Below are positions 53,144 to 62,399 of a stretch of DNA of 64,000 nucleotides, piece by piece. A model generated the notes under the pieces. That model was not told the DNA's origin. It saw nothing but the letters and a program-made list of their open reading frames with translations, and ran no database searches. The position numbers and the translations under genes are program-made. Position 1 is the stretch's first letter. Every line of letters starts with the position of its first letter. This DNA is from an uncultured Bacilli bacterium. Its GTDB lineage: Bacteria; Bacillota_I; Bacilli_A; RF39; UBA660. The DNA is taken from the NCBI GenBank assembly GCA_910584305.1, contig CAJTZW010000007.1, forward strand, positions 15,072-79,071. The letters are read 5' to 3'.

Positions 53144-53170
53144 CTTTCCACCTCCACTTGATAATTCACT

Positions 53171-53505
53171 AAAATATTAAACCTATTGGTTTGACATTGT
53201 ATTTTCCCTTGTACAAAATAAATCTATGATATCAATATTTTCTATCGGTTCAGCTTCTGTCTCTTCTAATTCATAATGCATAAACCAATCCAAACCTAAC
53301 GCCAATATTATTTTTAAATGGCTCATTAATAGAAAACCCAGTATATCGAATAACTTTATAACCTACACCAATATAGGTTACTTTACAAGTAGAATCATCT
53401 GTAAATAGAATACAGAAAATAGGAATTTTATCTTTCTTAATCCTATTATAATCAACTACACCTGCTATTAACCCAAGAATAACTACCATCACCTAAAATA
53501 GTTTT
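53171..53505 (-). pseudogene. Frameshifted small membrane or secreted hypothetical protein
   Basis: A reading frame with VVDYNRIKKDKIPIFCI, VTYIGVGYKVIRYTGF and NNIGVRFG, typical of small uncharacterised proteins, stops at TGA 53271. In the next frame the protein continues as WFMHYELEETEAEPIENI, so one base is missing or extra near 53285. The N-terminal part is also out of frame with its best SD/ATG (53518). It is probably a decayed accessory gene. Confidence 0.55.
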
Positions 53506-53551
53506 ATATTTATTCTTCATACATAACAACTCACTTTTAAATTACTATTTT

Positions 53552-54106
53552 CTAATATCTATCTCTATATTTTTTCCTTGCTAAATTAACTATTTCATCA
53601 ACAAATTCTTTCTTACCAGCAGTGTATAAATCTCTATTAGGGTTATATTTATGAAATAATTCTAATTTTAATTTCTCATACTCTTTAGCTTTTAGTTGAT
53701 TCTCATTAAGATAATCTCTAAAGTATAATTCATCACAATCTCCATATTTTTTTATATGCACATGAAATACTTTATCAGCATACCCATTCATCGTATATCC
53801 TTTATTAAATGATATTTTATCTATATCTTCACTCATTAAAATATAATTATTATTAGTCAATACATTTTTTACAATATCTCTATTATCAAAATTTATTTCT
53901 ATCAAAATATCAACAATGGGTTTTGCTTTTATATTTGCAATTGAGGTACTTCCAATATGACTTATTCTACTTATATAATTACCCAACAAGAATGTTAAAC
54001 TTCTCTCTTCATCTAAATAAATATCTTTAAAATCATCTGTACCATCTATGAATGTTATTGGAAACAACTCCCATAATTTTTCCAAACTCATATTCTCTAA
54101 TTTCAT
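53552..54106 (-). CDS. GrpB family protein (UPF0157)
   Basis: 184 residues, ATG after GAGAGGTAGGAACT. Family motifs: ISHIGSTSIANIKAKPIVDILI, FHVHIKKYG, LYFRDYLNENQLKAKEYEKL, and a final YTAGKKEFVDEIV. GrpB proteins adopt a nucleotidyltransferase-like fold; function unproven. A single-gene unit joined to neighbours by a linker of the AATTACAA type. Confidence 0.9.
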   Translation of the reverse strand: MKLENMSLEKLWELFPITFIDGTDDFKDIYLDEERSLTFLLGNYISRISHIGSTSIANIKAKPIVDILIEINFDNRDIVKNVLTNNNYILMSEDIDKISFNKGYTMNGYADKVFHVHIKKYGDCDELYFRDYLNENQLKAKEYEKLKLELFHKYNPNRDLYTAGKKEFVDEIVNLARKKYRDRY

Positions 54107-54120
54107 AGTTCCTACCTCTC

Positions 54121-54133
54121 AGGTTGTAATTTG
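54121..54133 (-). repeat. Intergenic linker copy (accessory array)
   Basis: AAATTACAACCT between the PNPOx-like stop and the GrpB SD, one of several near-identical linkers in this region. Confidence 0.5.
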
Positions 54134-54135
54134 TA

Positions 54136-54555
54136 TTACTCTATATCAAAACTTTCTGTCTCTAAATCACAATAATATCTACCACTTGTAGCAGTAAATT
54201 TTAAAACACAATAATCTGGATCAGTTACACCTTTTTTATAAAACATTGTATCCCCTTTTTTCCAAATCATATTTTTAGTTTCTTGGTCTGTTAATACTTC
54301 CATTGTTCCTTTTAACATAACACCAATATACTTAATTAATCCTTTATGATAAAAGTATATACTAGCATTAGAATTTTTTTGATATTGTTTTAATCTCATA
54401 GATGAAGTATTAGTAGAGAAATAAAATTCTTTTAATCCATTTCTCTTTCTAGGTTTTAGCATTGCTTTCACATTAGGATAATTTTCATTATCAATAGAAC
54501 ATATAAAACTCATACTCTGCTTATCAATAAATTTTTCTATTTTCTTTAAATCCAT
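54136..54555 (-). CDS. Pyridoxamine 5'-phosphate oxidase-like flavin protein
   Basis: 139 residues, ATG after GGAGTGAGATGAAGTTTT. Split-barrel motifs: MSFICSIDNENYPNVKAML, EFYFSTNTSSMRLKQYQKN, ASIYFYHKGLIKYIGVMLKG and a tail YYCDLETESFDIE. It probably binds FMN or F420. No partner gene. In the accessory array. Confidence 0.88.
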   Translation of the reverse strand: MDLKKIEKFIDKQSMSFICSIDNENYPNVKAMLKPRKRNGLKEFYFSTNTSSMRLKQYQKNSNASIYFYHKGLIKYIGVMLKGTMEVLTDQETKNMIWKKGDTMFYKKGVTDPDYCVLKFTATSGRYYCDLETESFDIE

Positions 54556-54570
54556 AAAACTTCATCTCAC

Positions 54571-54586
54571 TCCTAAATTGTAATTT
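54571..54586 (-). repeat. Intergenic linker copy (accessory array)
   Basis: AAATTACAATTTAGGAGTG, from the DUF5131 stop into the SD of the next gene. Confidence 0.55.
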
Positions 54587-55301
54587 AGCGATTACTTTTA
54601 AAATCGATATTAGATAATTTGGCTTGTTTAATTAAATCTTTTGTTTGCAATTTATATCGTCTTCCATCTTTTATAAAATAAGTTCCACATTGTCTAAACT
54701 CAAAACTAACATTTTTTCTTATACACTGTTCTCTAATATCTAATACCCATTGAAAATCTAATGGTCTTGCACTTATATCAGATTCTCCCCCAACAACAAC
54801 TAATTCAATATCATCAAGATATTTTTCTATACCAAGCCTTTCTAATAATGGCTGTGCTGTAATACATTTATGCTTTATTGGTAAATCTTTAAATATAGAT
54901 AATTTATAATCGGCATTTTTCTGATTTTCAATAGTACAACACACAACTACATTATCGTACCCATTATTCCAGTCATTTGGAATACATTTCATAAATCTAT
55001 CTATTCTTTTAGTTAGAAATAGGAAAGTACAATCTTGTCTTTCTCTTATCATCTTCCAACAGTCATCTCGCCATTCATCTGCTTCCTCTATTAAGAAATC
55101 AGTAGAAAAACATAGATAGACAATTCCAGATTTCATTTTATAATTACCATTTTTTAATTTTTCTATTGCTTTACCAAAGTCTTTTGTTTTTACTATTTCA
55201 TTAGTATTAACATTTCTTTTTGAATCGCCTTTATGAATATAGCAATGCAAACATCCATCACTACATTTTTTACATCCTCGCCACGGATTCCACATTGCCA
55301 T
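54585..55301 (-). CDS. DUF5131 (phage Gp37/Gp68-like) protein
   Basis: 238 residues, ATG after AGAGGTGAGATTTT. N-terminal MAMWNPWRGCKKCSDGCLHC holds a Cys cluster as in DUF5131, then CFSTDFLIEEADEWR, FLFLTKRIDRF, CITAQPLLERLG and VVGGESDISARPLDFQWV. Radical-SAM-like barrel and an unproven role in phages and mobile elements. Supports transfer origin of this block. Confidence 0.88.
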   Translation of the reverse strand: MAMWNPWRGCKKCSDGCLHCYIHKGDSKRNVNTNEIVKTKDFGKAIEKLKNGNYKMKSGIVYLCFSTDFLIEEADEWRDDCWKMIRERQDCTFLFLTKRIDRFMKCIPNDWNNGYDNVVVCCTIENQKNADYKLSIFKDLPIKHKCITAQPLLERLGIEKYLDDIELVVVGGESDISARPLDFQWVLDIREQCIRKNVSFEFRQCGTYFIKDGRRYKLQTKDLIKQAKLSNIDFKSNR

Positions 55302-55313
55302 AAAATCTCACCT

Positions 55314-55697
55314 CTAGAATCTTGATTTTTCGTAATTATATGGAATACTTGTTCCTACAACAACATCTTCTATTTTTTCTATAATTAGCCAATCATCCAT
55401 ATTTCCTTGATGATCAAAATCTAATAGATCAATACTTTCTACATTATTAAACTCCACTAAACATAGACATTTTTTATGCCATCTTTCTTTTTGTTTATCA
55501 GTTAATTGTAATTTACTATTATTATCTTCAATAGTTCTAGTTATTTCTTCTTCAGATAACTTCACAAAATTTTGAACATCAGTTACTATGGCTTTAGCAC
55601 TAATTTTCTTTAATCCTTTCTCCATAAAGTAAAGTATATCATCTTTAAACACTCTACTATGTGGTATCTTTCTTCCTGCTACACCTCTTATAATCAT
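55314..55697 (-). CDS. Hypothetical protein, N-terminally frameshifted
   Basis: 127 residues from an internal ATG. The frame continues upstream as NYGTFRYCDDKSKELNKIL without a start, while the good SD (GATGAGGTGAAATT) and ATG at about 55767 open the next frame. A one-base shift at about 55755-55765 would join them, so the gene is probably broken at its start. Visible motifs: IIRGVAGRKIPHSRVFKDD and a C-terminal DHQGNMDDWLIIEKIEDVVV; ASCH-like appearance but unproven. Overlap with the DUF5131 upstream region. Confidence 0.55.
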   Translation of the reverse strand: MIIRGVAGRKIPHSRVFKDDILYFMEKGLKKISAKAIVTDVQNFVKLSEEEITRTIEDNNSKLQLTDKQKERWHKKCLCLVEFNNVESIDLLDFDHQGNMDDWLIIEKIEDVVVGTSIPYNYEKSRF

Positions 55698-55831
55698 TGT
55701 TTTACTACCATCTAAAATCTTATTTAATTCTTTTGATTTATCATCACAATATCTAAATGTACCATAATTTCACCTCATCTTTCTAATTCCTAAATTACTA
55801 TTTATCACTCTATTTACAATATTGTAGCATG

Positions 55832-55859
55832 AAAAAAGCAAATCTTCTACGTGATTTAC
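55832..55859 (-). terminator. Rho-independent terminator of the metal-efflux operon
   Basis: Stem GTAAATC / GATTTGC, 8-base loop, TTTTTT tail on the minus strand, at the copZ stop. Confidence 0.65.
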
Positions 55860-56065
55860 TATTTAGATATTCCAAAACCTAAAGATTCAATCTTTTTAAT
55901 CACCTCTTCTACTACCTTTTCCCTTTTTACTGCTACTGTTAATTTCTTAGTTTCTAATGAAAGATTAACAGAATCAATACCTTTAATTGTAGATAAGACA
56001 TTCTTTATTCTGTTTACACATCCTTCACATTTCATTCCTTCAATATTGAATTCAATATTCTTCAT
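55859..56065 (-). CDS. copZ: Copper chaperone CopZ (HMA domain)
   Basis: 68 residues, ATG overlapping the copA stop as ATGA. A single heavy-metal-associated domain with GMKCEGCVNRI: the MxCxxC copper site. It is expected to deliver Cu(I) to CopA. Confidence 0.92.
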   Translation of the reverse strand: MKNIEFNIEGMKCEGCVNRIKNVLSTIKGIDSVNLSLETKKLTVAVKREKVVEEVIKKIESLGFGISK

Positions 56066-58239
56066 TTCTTCACTCTCCCAAATCTTAACGAATTTAATAC
56101 TACAGTCAAACTACTAAAAATCATTGCTATACTTCCAAACATAGGTGTCATATTTATATTATAAAATAATCCCATAGCAATTGGAATCATACAAACATTA
56201 TAGAAAAATGCCCAAAACAAATTTTGCTGAATCACATGATAAGATTGCTTACTAATCGCTATTAAATCAAGAATATTCCCCATATCATTATTCATTAAAA
56301 TAACATCCGCTGAATCCATAGCAACATCTGTGCCATCATTTACACTAATTCCGATTGTCGCACTGACGAGAGCTGGGGCATCATTAATTCCATCCCCAAC
56401 CATAATCACCTTCCTACCGTTCTCAATAAATTGTTTTATATATTTTTCCTTCTCTTGTGGTAATACATTTGCTATAACTTTTGTTATTCCAAGTTCATTC
56501 GCAATCAACGCAGCTGTTACTTCATTATCTCCTGTCAACATAACCACCTCTATATGATTCTTGGTAAACTCATGAATGGTATCTTGCACATCTGTTCTTA
56601 TAATATCCCTTACTCCAATGAGTCCAACAACAATATTATCTTCAATGACATAAATAATACTGCATCCATTTTGAACTAAATAATCATAGTCATTCTTCCT
56701 ATAATCATTTTTTATTCTTAATTTAGATAATACTTTATCATTACCTAAGTAATACTCCTTACCACTTATTTCTCCATAAATACCAATACCATGTAATGTT
56801 TTAAAATTCTTTACTTCTAATTTTTTACTTATTTCAAAGGCTGTACCAATTGGATGTGATGCATTTTGTTCAAGATTAGAAACAAGATTTAATAACTTAT
56901 TATCATTATATTCTGAATAATTAAAAAACTTAAATATACTTAATTTCCCCAATGTTAAAGTTCCAGTTTTGTCAAATACAATCGTATCAATATCCCTCGC
57001 TTTTTCTAAAACTGCACTATTTCTCAAAAACAACCCTCTTTTAGCGCACAATCCATTACTGACAACAACTACCAAAGGAACTGCTAAACCTAAAGCACAT
57101 GGACAAGCTACTACAAGAACAGTAACCATGTGAATCAATGCCTTTTCAAAAGAAAATCCACACATCATTTGTATTAGAAAGGTTAAGAGTGCAATTATAA
57201 AAATAATAGGCACAAAATACCCACTAATTCGATCCGCTATCTTTTGAATTTTGCTTTTGGTACTTGTAGCTTCAACAACCAGTTTTACTATTTCAGATAT
57301 GGTAGATTCTTTTCCAATGCGTTTGGCTCTATATTCAATGTATCCATCATAACTAATTGATCCCGCAATAACATTGCTTCCAATACTCTTTAATACTGGA
57401 AGACTCTCCCCCGTGATAAAACTTTCGTCAACATAAGTTTTTCCACTGAGAACAACACCATCTACTGCGATTTTATCCCCAGACCTGCACACTAAGACAT
57501 CTTCCTTTTTCACTTCATCTATGGACACTTGTTTTTCCTCACCATCTACTTTTAAAGTAGCATTTTGTGGTGTAATAGTCACCAATTTTTTTATAGCATC
57601 TTTCGTTTTATCTTTACTGATATCCTCTATAAATCTTCCTAGTTTAACAAAATAGATAACCATACAAGTAGATTCAAAATATAAACTACCAAGATATTCA
57701 TTCATCCCTAAGATTATACCAATATATCCATAAAGACTATAAAAAAAACTAAAGAGTACACTACACATGACCAAAGTATCCATATTAGGCATTTTATGAA
57801 GTAGATTTTTTATACCACTTTTTAATATGTCATATCCATACCATAAAAATAGAAGTGTTGAGAGCAACATTACAGTTGCCAAAATGATTGGATAATTATG
57901 ATTAACGAAAGGAATTATAGGTAAACTTAGCATATGTCCCATAGAAATATACATAATAAATACAATAAAAATTCCTAAAGAAATCAATTGAACTTTATCT
58001 TCTTTTCTTGTTTCTTTTGTCTCTATTCCCTTAAATTCTCCTAAACTAATAAACCCTGCTTCTTTTATATAGAACTCTATATCCTTCTTACTTATATCTT
58101 CATATTGAATGGTGGCAATCGATAATACCAAATTTACATTGACACTTTTAACTCCCTTTTGTTTACTTAAATATTTCTCCAATCCCGATGAACAGGCACT
58201 ACAAGTCATACCACCTATCTTTAAAATTATTTCTTTCAA
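56062..58239 (-). CDS. copA: Copper-exporting P1B-ATPase CopA
   Basis: About 725 residues from TTG at 58237-58239 after AAGGGGTGACTGTC. N-terminal HMA domain GGMTCSACSSGLEKYL, eight membrane segments, membrane copper site CPCALGLAVPLVVVV, phosphorylation site DKTGTLT, TGES, GDGINDAPAL. Exports Cu(I). It is coupled to copZ and follows the Zn/Cd ATPase, so the metal genes form one run from the ArsR regulator onward. Confidence 0.95.
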   Translation of the reverse strand: MKEIILKIGGMTCSACSSGLEKYLSKQKGVKSVNVNLVLSIATIQYEDISKKDIEFYIKEAGFISLGEFKGIETKETRKEDKVQLISLGIFIVFIMYISMGHMLSLPIIPFVNHNYPIILATVMLLSTLLFLWYGYDILKSGIKNLLHKMPNMDTLVMCSVLFSFFYSLYGYIGIILGMNEYLGSLYFESTCMVIYFVKLGRFIEDISKDKTKDAIKKLVTITPQNATLKVDGEEKQVSIDEVKKEDVLVCRSGDKIAVDGVVLSGKTYVDESFITGESLPVLKSIGSNVIAGSISYDGYIEYRAKRIGKESTISEIVKLVVEATSTKSKIQKIADRISGYFVPIIFIIALLTFLIQMMCGFSFEKALIHMVTVLVVACPCALGLAVPLVVVVSNGLCAKRGLFLRNSAVLEKARDIDTIVFDKTGTLTLGKLSIFKFFNYSEYNDNKLLNLVSNLEQNASHPIGTAFEISKKLEVKNFKTLHGIGIYGEISGKEYYLGNDKVLSKLRIKNDYRKNDYDYLVQNGCSIIYVIEDNIVVGLIGVRDIIRTDVQDTIHEFTKNHIEVVMLTGDNEVTAALIANELGITKVIANVLPQEKEKYIKQFIENGRKVIMVGDGINDAPALVSATIGISVNDGTDVAMDSADVILMNNDMGNILDLIAISKQSYHVIQQNLFWAFFYNVCMIPIAMGLFYNINMTPMFGSIAMIFSSLTVVLNSLRFGRVKK

Positions 58240-58252
58240 GACAGTCACCCCT

Positions 58253-60112
58253 TTATTTCATAACTTTCATTCTTAAAATTCGAAGAGCATTCATAATCGC
58301 AAGTACAGATACTCCAACATCTGCAAATACGGCTGTCCACATACTAGCAAAACCAAAAGCACTGAGTATTAACACACCAATTTTGACTGCAATAGCAAAA
58401 ACTATATTTTGTCTTACAATTCTCATTGTTTTTTTAGAAAGTTGGATAGAATCTGCCACCTTTGATGGCTCATCTGTCATAATAACCACATCCGCTGCTT
58501 CAATTGCAGCATCACTACCAAGGCCACCCATTGCTACTCCTATATCAGACAATGCTAAAACTGGTGCATCATTGATTCCATCTCCAATAAAAACAAGCTT
58601 TCCTGTAGATGACTTCTCAGTCATCAATTTTTCCAAATAAAAAACTTTATCCTGTGGTAATAATTCTGCATGATATTCATCTATCTGAAGAGCATTCGCT
58701 ATAGAAGCACTAATATTTTCATGATCCCCTGTTAGCATAACCACTTTTTCAACATTATTACCTTTAAATAACTGAATTGCTTTATATGAATCCTCTTTAA
58801 TTCTATCAGCAATTAAGATTGTTCCTGAAAAACTTTCATCTATTACAACATAAAGAAGTGTTCCAACTTGTTCACTCTTCTCAAATGTAATATTATACTC
58901 TTCCATCAGTTTTTCATTTCCAACCAAAACTATCTTTCCATCTACCACTGATCTAATACCCTTACCAGAAATCTCTTGCGTTTCAGTAACAGTTTTTTCA
59001 TCAATTTCTTTATCATAAGCCTGTCTTAATGAAAGTGCAATTGGATGCGTAGAAAAACTTTCAGCCATTGATGCATATCGTAATAAATCGCCTTGCGAAC
59101 AACCTATAGGATTTATTTCTTGTACCTTAAATACACCTTCTGTTAAAGTTCCTGTCTTATCGCATACGACAACCTCAGTACTTGCAAGAGCTTCTAAATA
59201 GTTACTTCCTTTTATCAAAACACCCATTTTAGAAGCTGTCCCTATTCCACCAAAAAATGATAATGGAATAGATATTACCAAAGCACATGGACAAGATACA
59301 ACTAAAAAGGATAACGCTCTATAAAACCAATCACGAAATAAAGCGTCTTTCACAACAAGAGGTGGGATAATTGCTAGTAAGATAGCTACAATAACAACAA
59401 TTGGAGTATATACTCTTGCAAATTTACCAATAAAATTTTCAGACTTTGACTTTCTGGATCCCGCATTCTCCACTAAATCTAATATCTTACTAACCGTTGA
59501 TTCCTCAAACGCCTTACTCACTTTAATTTTCAAAATGCCTTCACAGTTTATACAACCACTTAATACTTCATCACCTACCATTACCTTTCGTAAAACGGCC
59601 TCCCCTGTTAGAGCCACTGTATTCAGCATAGAATCACCCTTTACAATAATTCCATCTAAAGGGACTTTCTCTCCTGGTTTTACGAATATGATTTCCCCAA
59701 TTCTTACCTCATCAGGATCTACTCGACAAGTTCCCTCTTCACGATATACATTTGCATAATCTGGTCGTATATCCATCAAACTAGAAACAGATTTTCTTGA
59801 CTTTTCCACCGCATAACTTTGGAACAATTCTCCTACTTGATAAAAAAGCATCACAGCGACTGCCTCCTGTAATTCCCCTATGCAAAATGCCCCAATAGTA
59901 GCAACTGTCATCAAAAAATTTTCATCAAAAACCTTTCCTCTAAAAATATTTCTTACTGCTTTAAATACAATATCATATCCCACAACCATATAAGCTATTA
60001 CATATAGAATATTATGAAATATCTCTATATCAAACTTTAGTACGAAAGAGATAGCAACTAGTAAAAGAGAAACGATGATTTTGATAAGTTGTCTACTGCT
60101 TTTTCGGCTCAT
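58253..60112 (-). CDS. Zinc/cadmium P1B-ATPase (CadA/ZntA type) without own HMA domain
   Basis: 619 residues, ATG after AGGAGGTATAATT. Membrane site VSCPCALVISIPLSFFGGIG, DKTGTLTEG, LTGEA, GDGINDAPVLALSDIG. CPC with the following ISIP points to Zn2+/Cd2+/Pb2+. The usual N-terminal metal-binding domain is absent and is encoded by the separate 75-residue HMA gene just upstream. Expected in the membrane, exporting divalent metals. Confidence 0.92.
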   Translation of the reverse strand: MSRKSSRQLIKIIVSLLLVAISFVLKFDIEIFHNILYVIAYMVVGYDIVFKAVRNIFRGKVFDENFLMTVATIGAFCIGELQEAVAVMLFYQVGELFQSYAVEKSRKSVSSLMDIRPDYANVYREEGTCRVDPDEVRIGEIIFVKPGEKVPLDGIIVKGDSMLNTVALTGEAVLRKVMVGDEVLSGCINCEGILKIKVSKAFEESTVSKILDLVENAGSRKSKSENFIGKFARVYTPIVVIVAILLAIIPPLVVKDALFRDWFYRALSFLVVSCPCALVISIPLSFFGGIGTASKMGVLIKGSNYLEALASTEVVVCDKTGTLTEGVFKVQEINPIGCSQGDLLRYASMAESFSTHPIALSLRQAYDKEIDEKTVTETQEISGKGIRSVVDGKIVLVGNEKLMEEYNITFEKSEQVGTLLYVVIDESFSGTILIADRIKEDSYKAIQLFKGNNVEKVVMLTGDHENISASIANALQIDEYHAELLPQDKVFYLEKLMTEKSSTGKLVFIGDGINDAPVLALSDIGVAMGGLGSDAAIEAADVVIMTDEPSKVADSIQLSKKTMRIVRQNIVFAIAVKIGVLILSAFGFASMWTAVFADVGVSVLAIMNALRILRMKVMK

Positions 60113-60117
60113 GATAA

Positions 60118-60345
60118 TTATACCTCCTCTAATTTCACATCTGGTTCTTCTTTCTTGATAACCTTTCTAATAAGTTCTACTGCTTGATTCTTATTTTCTT
60201 CCGTACATTCAAAAGTTAATCTTTCTGTCATAAAACTTATACTAACATTCTCTATAATATCAATTTTTTGTAAAGAACCTTCTAAAATACTTGCGCAGTT
60301 TGCACAATCTAAATTTTTAATTTTAAATTTATATGTATTCATCAT
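60118..60345 (-). CDS. Separate heavy-metal-associated domain protein
   Basis: 75 residues, ATG after GAAAGAAGGATT. HMA fold with NLDCANCASILEGSL (metal site CxxC) and beta-alpha-beta pattern to the end. Six bases before the ATPase gene that lacks this domain, so it probably serves as the detached N-terminal domain or chaperone of that pump. Confidence 0.85.
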   Translation of the reverse strand: MMNTYKFKIKNLDCANCASILEGSLQKIDIIENVSISFMTERLTFECTEENKNQAVELIRKVIKKEEPDVKLEEV

Positions 60346-60366
60346 AATCCTTCTTTCTATTACAAA

Positions 60367-60729
60367 TTACCCTTTATGGTTAATGTGTTCTAAGCCAATT
60401 TCAAATAATTTAACAATATGTTCATCATCTAAAGTATAATATACTTCCTTACCACTTTTCCTACATCGAACAACATCACTTCTTCTAAGAACAGCAAGCT
60501 GATGTGAAATTGATGATTTCGTCATATTAAGCACATTGGCTAAATCACAAACACACATTTCATTCTGATCTAGCGCAAATAGAATCTTACATCTTGTTGC
60601 ATCTCCTATAAGTTTGAATAAATCCGCTAATTTATTAAAAGTATTCTCATTTGGCATACTCTGTAATACTGCATCCACCGCTTCCTTATGAATAACATTG
60701 CAATCACAAGAAAATTCATTTCTAGACAT
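60367..60729 (-). CDS. ArsR/SmtB metal-sensing repressor (CadC-like)
   Basis: 120 residues, ATG after GGAGGTGTTTT. N-terminal CDCNVIH and the DNA-recognition region metal motif EMCVCDLANVL match the CadC type (alpha3N Cys site), followed by KSSISHQLAVLRRSDVV as recognition helix. A C-terminal His-containing helix (EHINHKG) could form a second site. It represses the operon until Zn/Cd/Pb is bound. The operator lies in its promoter. Confidence 0.93.
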   Translation of the reverse strand: MSRNEFSCDCNVIHKEAVDAVLQSMPNENTFNKLADLFKLIGDATRCKILFALDQNEMCVCDLANVLNMTKSSISHQLAVLRRSDVVRCRKSGKEVYYTLDDEHIVKLFEIGLEHINHKG

Positions 60730-60786
60730 AAAACACCTCCAATACTAGTATATGAATATTAGTTGAGTTATTCTTCAACTATAATC

Positions 60787-60816
60787 AGTATAGTTGAATA
60801 TATATTCAATTGTCAA
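60787..60816 (-). promoter_or_regulatory. Promoter and operator of the metal-efflux operon
   Basis: Minus-strand TTGACA (60811-60816), 18-base spacer, TATACT (60787-60792). The spacer holds the perfect 16-bp palindrome TTGAATATATATTCAA (60794-60809), the expected site for the ArsR/CadC-type repressor. Confidence 0.8.
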
Positions 60817-60828
60817 TAGAATTTTATA

Positions 60829-60857
60829 AAAAAACTAAGAATACATCTCTTCTTAGT
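60829..60857 (-). terminator. Rho-independent terminator of the acyltransferase gene
   Basis: Stem ACTAAGAA / TTCTTAGT with 8-base loop and TTTTTT tail on the minus strand, after the stop at 60876. Confidence 0.7.
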
Positions 60858-60875
60858 CTAATTCGTATATAAATA

Positions 60876-61835
60876 CTACCTACTTCTAATAGTCGTACTG
60901 AATCTAAGTTTATCCTGCAAGTCAAATATATATCGCACAACGATTGCTATAATAATTAAAAATATCATTGTAACTATATTACTAAATAATTTAATATTTA
61001 TATATTTAAACACTAGGTTTGCCACCTTAAATCCAAATATCATTTGAAGCCCATACAATTCCAAAGTACTTGAGCCAATAGAGTTACTTAACTTATTTGT
61101 CCCTATTTTATCTAATAAAAGAACAAGCCCTATACATAATGGAATATATAGAATATAAAATATATCCTTATACCAAACAACCCTAAAATGATTCACATAT
61201 ACCAAATACGAGATTATAATTCCAAATATTAAAGTAATCATAGTCGTTATCCAGTATCTCACTTTGGTATCGTTTAAATATGTAAAAATATTATGTTTTG
61301 CAAAATAATATCCTAATAGAATAATTGGTATTCTATTCGTAAAAATAAATAAACTCGTATAAGTAGTAAATAAACTAACTATAATTGAAATAAACAAATA
61401 TAATAATATAGTTAAAAAAGGAGTTATTTTTGAATACTTTTCATCCATTTTCTTATATAATGGTACTATCAAATAAACCAACATAATACTCGGTAAAAAC
61501 CACAGAAATGATCCTCCACCCTTTTCAAAAAAATCTATACCCATAATTACCTTAATAAATTGAATTCCATCCCAATTCAAATACAAAGCCCCAACAATCG
61601 AGAATATAATAAATTTGAAATAGACTTTATAAAATCTATCAATCATAAAACTCTTATATTCAATCTTTCCCCTTTTGGAAATTGAATATGCAGATAAAAA
61701 GAAGAATAAATCTACCCCAATAACACATACCTGCCTTAAATACATCTCAATTTGTAAATCAGTGACATAAATCCATAAATGAAAGATTAAAATACATACA
61801 GCAGAAAATAACATTATTGTTTTTTTATTTTGCAT
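60876..61835 (-). CDS. Acyltransferase 3 (OafA/YrhL) family membrane protein
   Basis: 319 residues, 10 membrane segments. Family features: LIFHLWIYV-like first helix with the catalytic His region, VIGVDLFFFLSAYSISKRG, RFYKVYFKF. These enzymes O-acetylate polysaccharides or peptidoglycan, or modify lipids. The start has only a weak SD and sits 5 bases after the lipoprotein stop, so the two are likely co-transcribed. Confidence 0.85.
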   Translation of the reverse strand: MQNKKTIMLFSAVCILIFHLWIYVTDLQIEMYLRQVCVIGVDLFFFLSAYSISKRGKIEYKSFMIDRFYKVYFKFIIFSIVGALYLNWDGIQFIKVIMGIDFFEKGGGSFLWFLPSIMLVYLIVPLYKKMDEKYSKITPFLTILLYLFISIIVSLFTTYTSLFIFTNRIPIILLGYYFAKHNIFTYLNDTKVRYWITTMITLIFGIIISYLVYVNHFRVVWYKDIFYILYIPLCIGLVLLLDKIGTNKLSNSIGSSTLELYGLQMIFGFKVANLVFKYINIKLFSNIVTMIFLIIIAIVVRYIFDLQDKLRFSTTIRSR

Positions 61836-61840
61836 ATATT

Positions 61841-62347
61841 CTACTCTTGATCAAAGTTTTCTGGTGACATTATAAAGAACACATAATCATCCACAGTAGC
61901 TACTTCCAAATCATCTGCTTCTGTACAAATGTTCCATCTTAAATCTGCACTCGATTTTAGATTTTTGGCAAACTGCTCTGCATTCTCCACTTCAAAAATA
62001 TATGCTACAAACGGAATAGAGCCAATCATTGGTCTAATTGCAACCGCTCTATCAAATCCTTGGATTTCAGTTTGAAATCCACTGATATAGTCCCCTTTTT
62101 CAATAGCGGATACTTCAACTTGAATATCTAAAATTTCATTTTTTGAAATCTTAGAAGCAACTTTCTCAATATCTTTTTCACTTTTAATTTCATCCTTGAA
62201 TTGTTCAGTTAAAACCTCAGCAACTGATTTTCCCTTAACGCTTTGATCTGAATCATCCACTACACCGCTAGCCTTTCCGCAACCGGACAATAGAAACACT
62301 GTAAAAAACAAACTAATAGTAACCAAAACGAATTCAAATTTTTTCAT
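61841..62347 (-). CDS. Lipoprotein of unknown function
   Basis: 168 residues, ATG after GTAGGAGGGAAAT. Signal peptide with lipobox LLSGC (about residues 19-23), a charged linker, and a beta/alpha domain (QVEVSAIEKGDYISGFQTEI, VENAEQFAKNLKSSA). Cell-surface location. No family recognised; probably acts with the acyltransferase gene downstream. Confidence 0.7.
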   Translation of the reverse strand: MKKFEFVLVTISLFFTVFLLSGCGKASGVVDDSDQSVKGKSVAEVLTEQFKDEIKSEKDIEKVASKISKNEILDIQVEVSAIEKGDYISGFQTEIQGFDRAVAIRPMIGSIPFVAYIFEVENAEQFAKNLKSSADLRWNICTEADDLEVATVDDYVFFIMSPENFDQE

Positions 62348-62399
62348 ATTTCCCTCCTACAATTCAATTATAACACCCTTTACTTCTATATGGCATTTG

